Assembly (NCBI GenBank): GCA_021443285.1
Contig: JABUUG010000065.1
Span: forward strand, 1-6,763
Direction of reading: 5' to 3'
Length of the DNA stretch: 6,763 nucleotides
Origin: Bacteroidaceae bacterium
GTDB taxonomy: Bacteria > Bacteroidota > Bacteroidia > Bacteroidales > Bacteroidaceae
The first letter of the stretch is position 1, and every line of letters starts with the position of its first letter. Below are positions 6,403 through 6,763 of the stretch, piece by piece. The position numbers and the translations under genes are program-made. Under the pieces are notes generated by a model. That model had not been told where the DNA came from. It saw only the letters and a program-made list of their open reading frames with translations, and ran no database searches.

Positions 6403-6480
6403 AGGGACATATGTACTTGAGTCTCAGAAGCTATTGTCCTTTAACTTCCGCGCCGTAGGCGCATAACTCCCTTTAACTTC
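6364..6480. repeat. 117-bp palindrome with a lateral mini-hairpin in each arm
   Basis: The left arm (6364-6409) and right arm (6435-6480) are each 46 nt. Outer stem: 6364-6381 pairs with 6463-6480, 17 of 18 positions. Inner stem: 6395-6409 pairs with 6435-6449, 14 of 15, the exception being G-T, which is G-U in RNA. Between the stems the arms differ in sequence, but each has a 13-nt self-complementary insert: GCTG, loop CTTTT, CAGC (6382-6394) and GCGCC, loop GTA, GGCGC (6450-6462). The apical loop 6410-6434 contains TGAGTCTCA. Folded, this gives a cross-shaped structure. It lies between the ompH stop and the GHL10 start. No transposase or coding content was seen. Function is unknown; it may be a dispersed Bacteroidales repeat. 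Confidence 0.85.
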
Positions 6481-6486
6481 AGAATT

Positions 6487-6511
6487 CTTGCTCTGGCAAG
6501 CGGCGAAGCCG
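6487..6511. repeat. Two adjacent small hairpins downstream of ompH
   Basis: CTTGC (6487-6491), loop TCTG, GCAAG (6496-6500) is directly followed by CGGC (6501-6504), loop GAA, GCCG (6508-6511). Transcribed from the minus strand they come 19-43 nt after the ompH stop. Neither is followed by a T-run, so they are weak candidates for intrinsic termination. They could protect the ompH mRNA 3' end or belong to the neighbouring palindrome. Confidence 0.6.
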
Positions 6512-6529
6512 ATTAAATGGATGTTGCCT

Positions 6530-6763
6530 TTACTTCTTGTACTCCTTGTTAAGGCCTTCAATGACCTCCTTAGTTATGTCGCAGGCCTTGTCAGCATACA
6601 GCATGTTGTCGCCGGACTTCGACAGGATGAAGGTGTAACCCTTAGCCTTGTTGTAGCGTGCTATAAAATTGTGGATGGAGTCTGTGAGCTGCTTGTTGAA
6701 AGCCTCCTGCTCGCTTGCAAACTCTGCAGTCAGACGCTGCTGCAGTGCCTGCAAATCCTGTCC
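6530..6763 (-). CDS. OmpH/Skp family periplasmic chaperone, C-terminal part (5' end outside window)
   Basis: The last 77 residues of a Skp/OmpH-like protein are visible; the frame is open to the window edge, so the gene is cut by the window and not broken. The visible part has a charged, Q/E/K-rich helix (LQALQQRLTAEF, then a segment ending KQL) typical of the Skp coiled-coil arms, followed by the conserved end FIARYNKAKGYTFIL, NMLYADKACDIT, and NKEYKK. Skp-type chaperones hold unfolded outer-membrane proteins in the periplasm and hand them to the BAM machinery. In Bacteroidales such genes often follow bamA; that region would lie beyond the right edge and cannot be checked here. The signal peptide is also outside the window. 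Confidence 0.86.
   Translation of the reverse strand, partial: GQDLQALQQRLTAEFASEQEAFNKQLTDSIHNFIARYNKAKGYTFILSKSGDNMLYADKACDITKEVIEGLNKEYKK

Noticed and set aside
6354..6480. CRISPR-like array
   Set aside because: The repeated unit is 7 bp at 10-bp spacing with inverted copies; there are no 20-40-bp repeats, no unique spacers and no cas genes.
1..6763. A new defence, toxin-antitoxin or mobile system
   Set aside because: All substantial genes belong to known housekeeping or envelope families; no nuclease, recombinase, toxin or phage-like protein is visible.

Overview
The window looks like a chromosomal segment of a Bacteroidales bacterium, most likely Prevotella or a close relative. The assignment rests on a Bat (aerotolerance) operon end, a LeuB with Bacteroidetes-like features, an OmpH/Skp protein ending in NKEYKK, an exported GHL10 glycosyl-hydrolase-like protein, AT-rich leaders with little Shine-Dalgarno sequence, and GAAGTTA-type and CCCCCTAAAGGGGG-type intergenic repeats. 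This is recognition from sequence alone; no database search was run.

Layout. Positions 3-953 (+) hold the 3' part of a batD-batE gene in one uninterrupted frame. A very C-rich 101-bp spacer (954-1054) leads to queA (1055-2224, +), the enzyme of the penultimate step of queuosine synthesis. An AT-rich 130-bp leader with heptamer repeats precedes leuB (2355-3434, +; leucine synthesis). Its last 8 bp overlap the start of a gene for an exported protein with five TPR repeats (3427-4122, +). Two G/C-tract hairpins (4169-4257) sit between the converging transcripts and look like a bidirectional terminator. On the minus strand, in order of transcription, come the C-terminal end of an OmpH/Skp chaperone (6763-6530), a 209-bp spacer with a large symmetrical palindrome, a GHL10 exported protein (6320-4782), and a small FMN nitroreductase (4779-4258) that starts 2 nt after the GHL10 stop.

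How the genes work together. Most are housekeeping or cell-envelope genes: Bat complex, periplasmic chaperone, peptidoglycan-type glycoside hydrolase, periplasmic TPR protein. queA and leuB are metabolic and not functionally linked to them. Two pairs look translationally coupled: leuB with the TPR gene, and the GHL10 gene with the nitroreductase gene. I see no defence system, transposase, integrase, CRISPR array, tRNA or rRNA.

The most interesting signals are: (1) the BatD-BatE fusion with an intact signal-peptide-like segment inside it; (2) the 117-bp palindrome at 6364-6480, whose two 46-nt arms each carry a different 13-nt mini-hairpin at the equivalent position; (3) a possibly related repeat-hairpin-repeat arrangement in the C-rich spacer before queA; (4) replacement in LeuB of the aspartate that normally contacts the NAD adenosine ribose.
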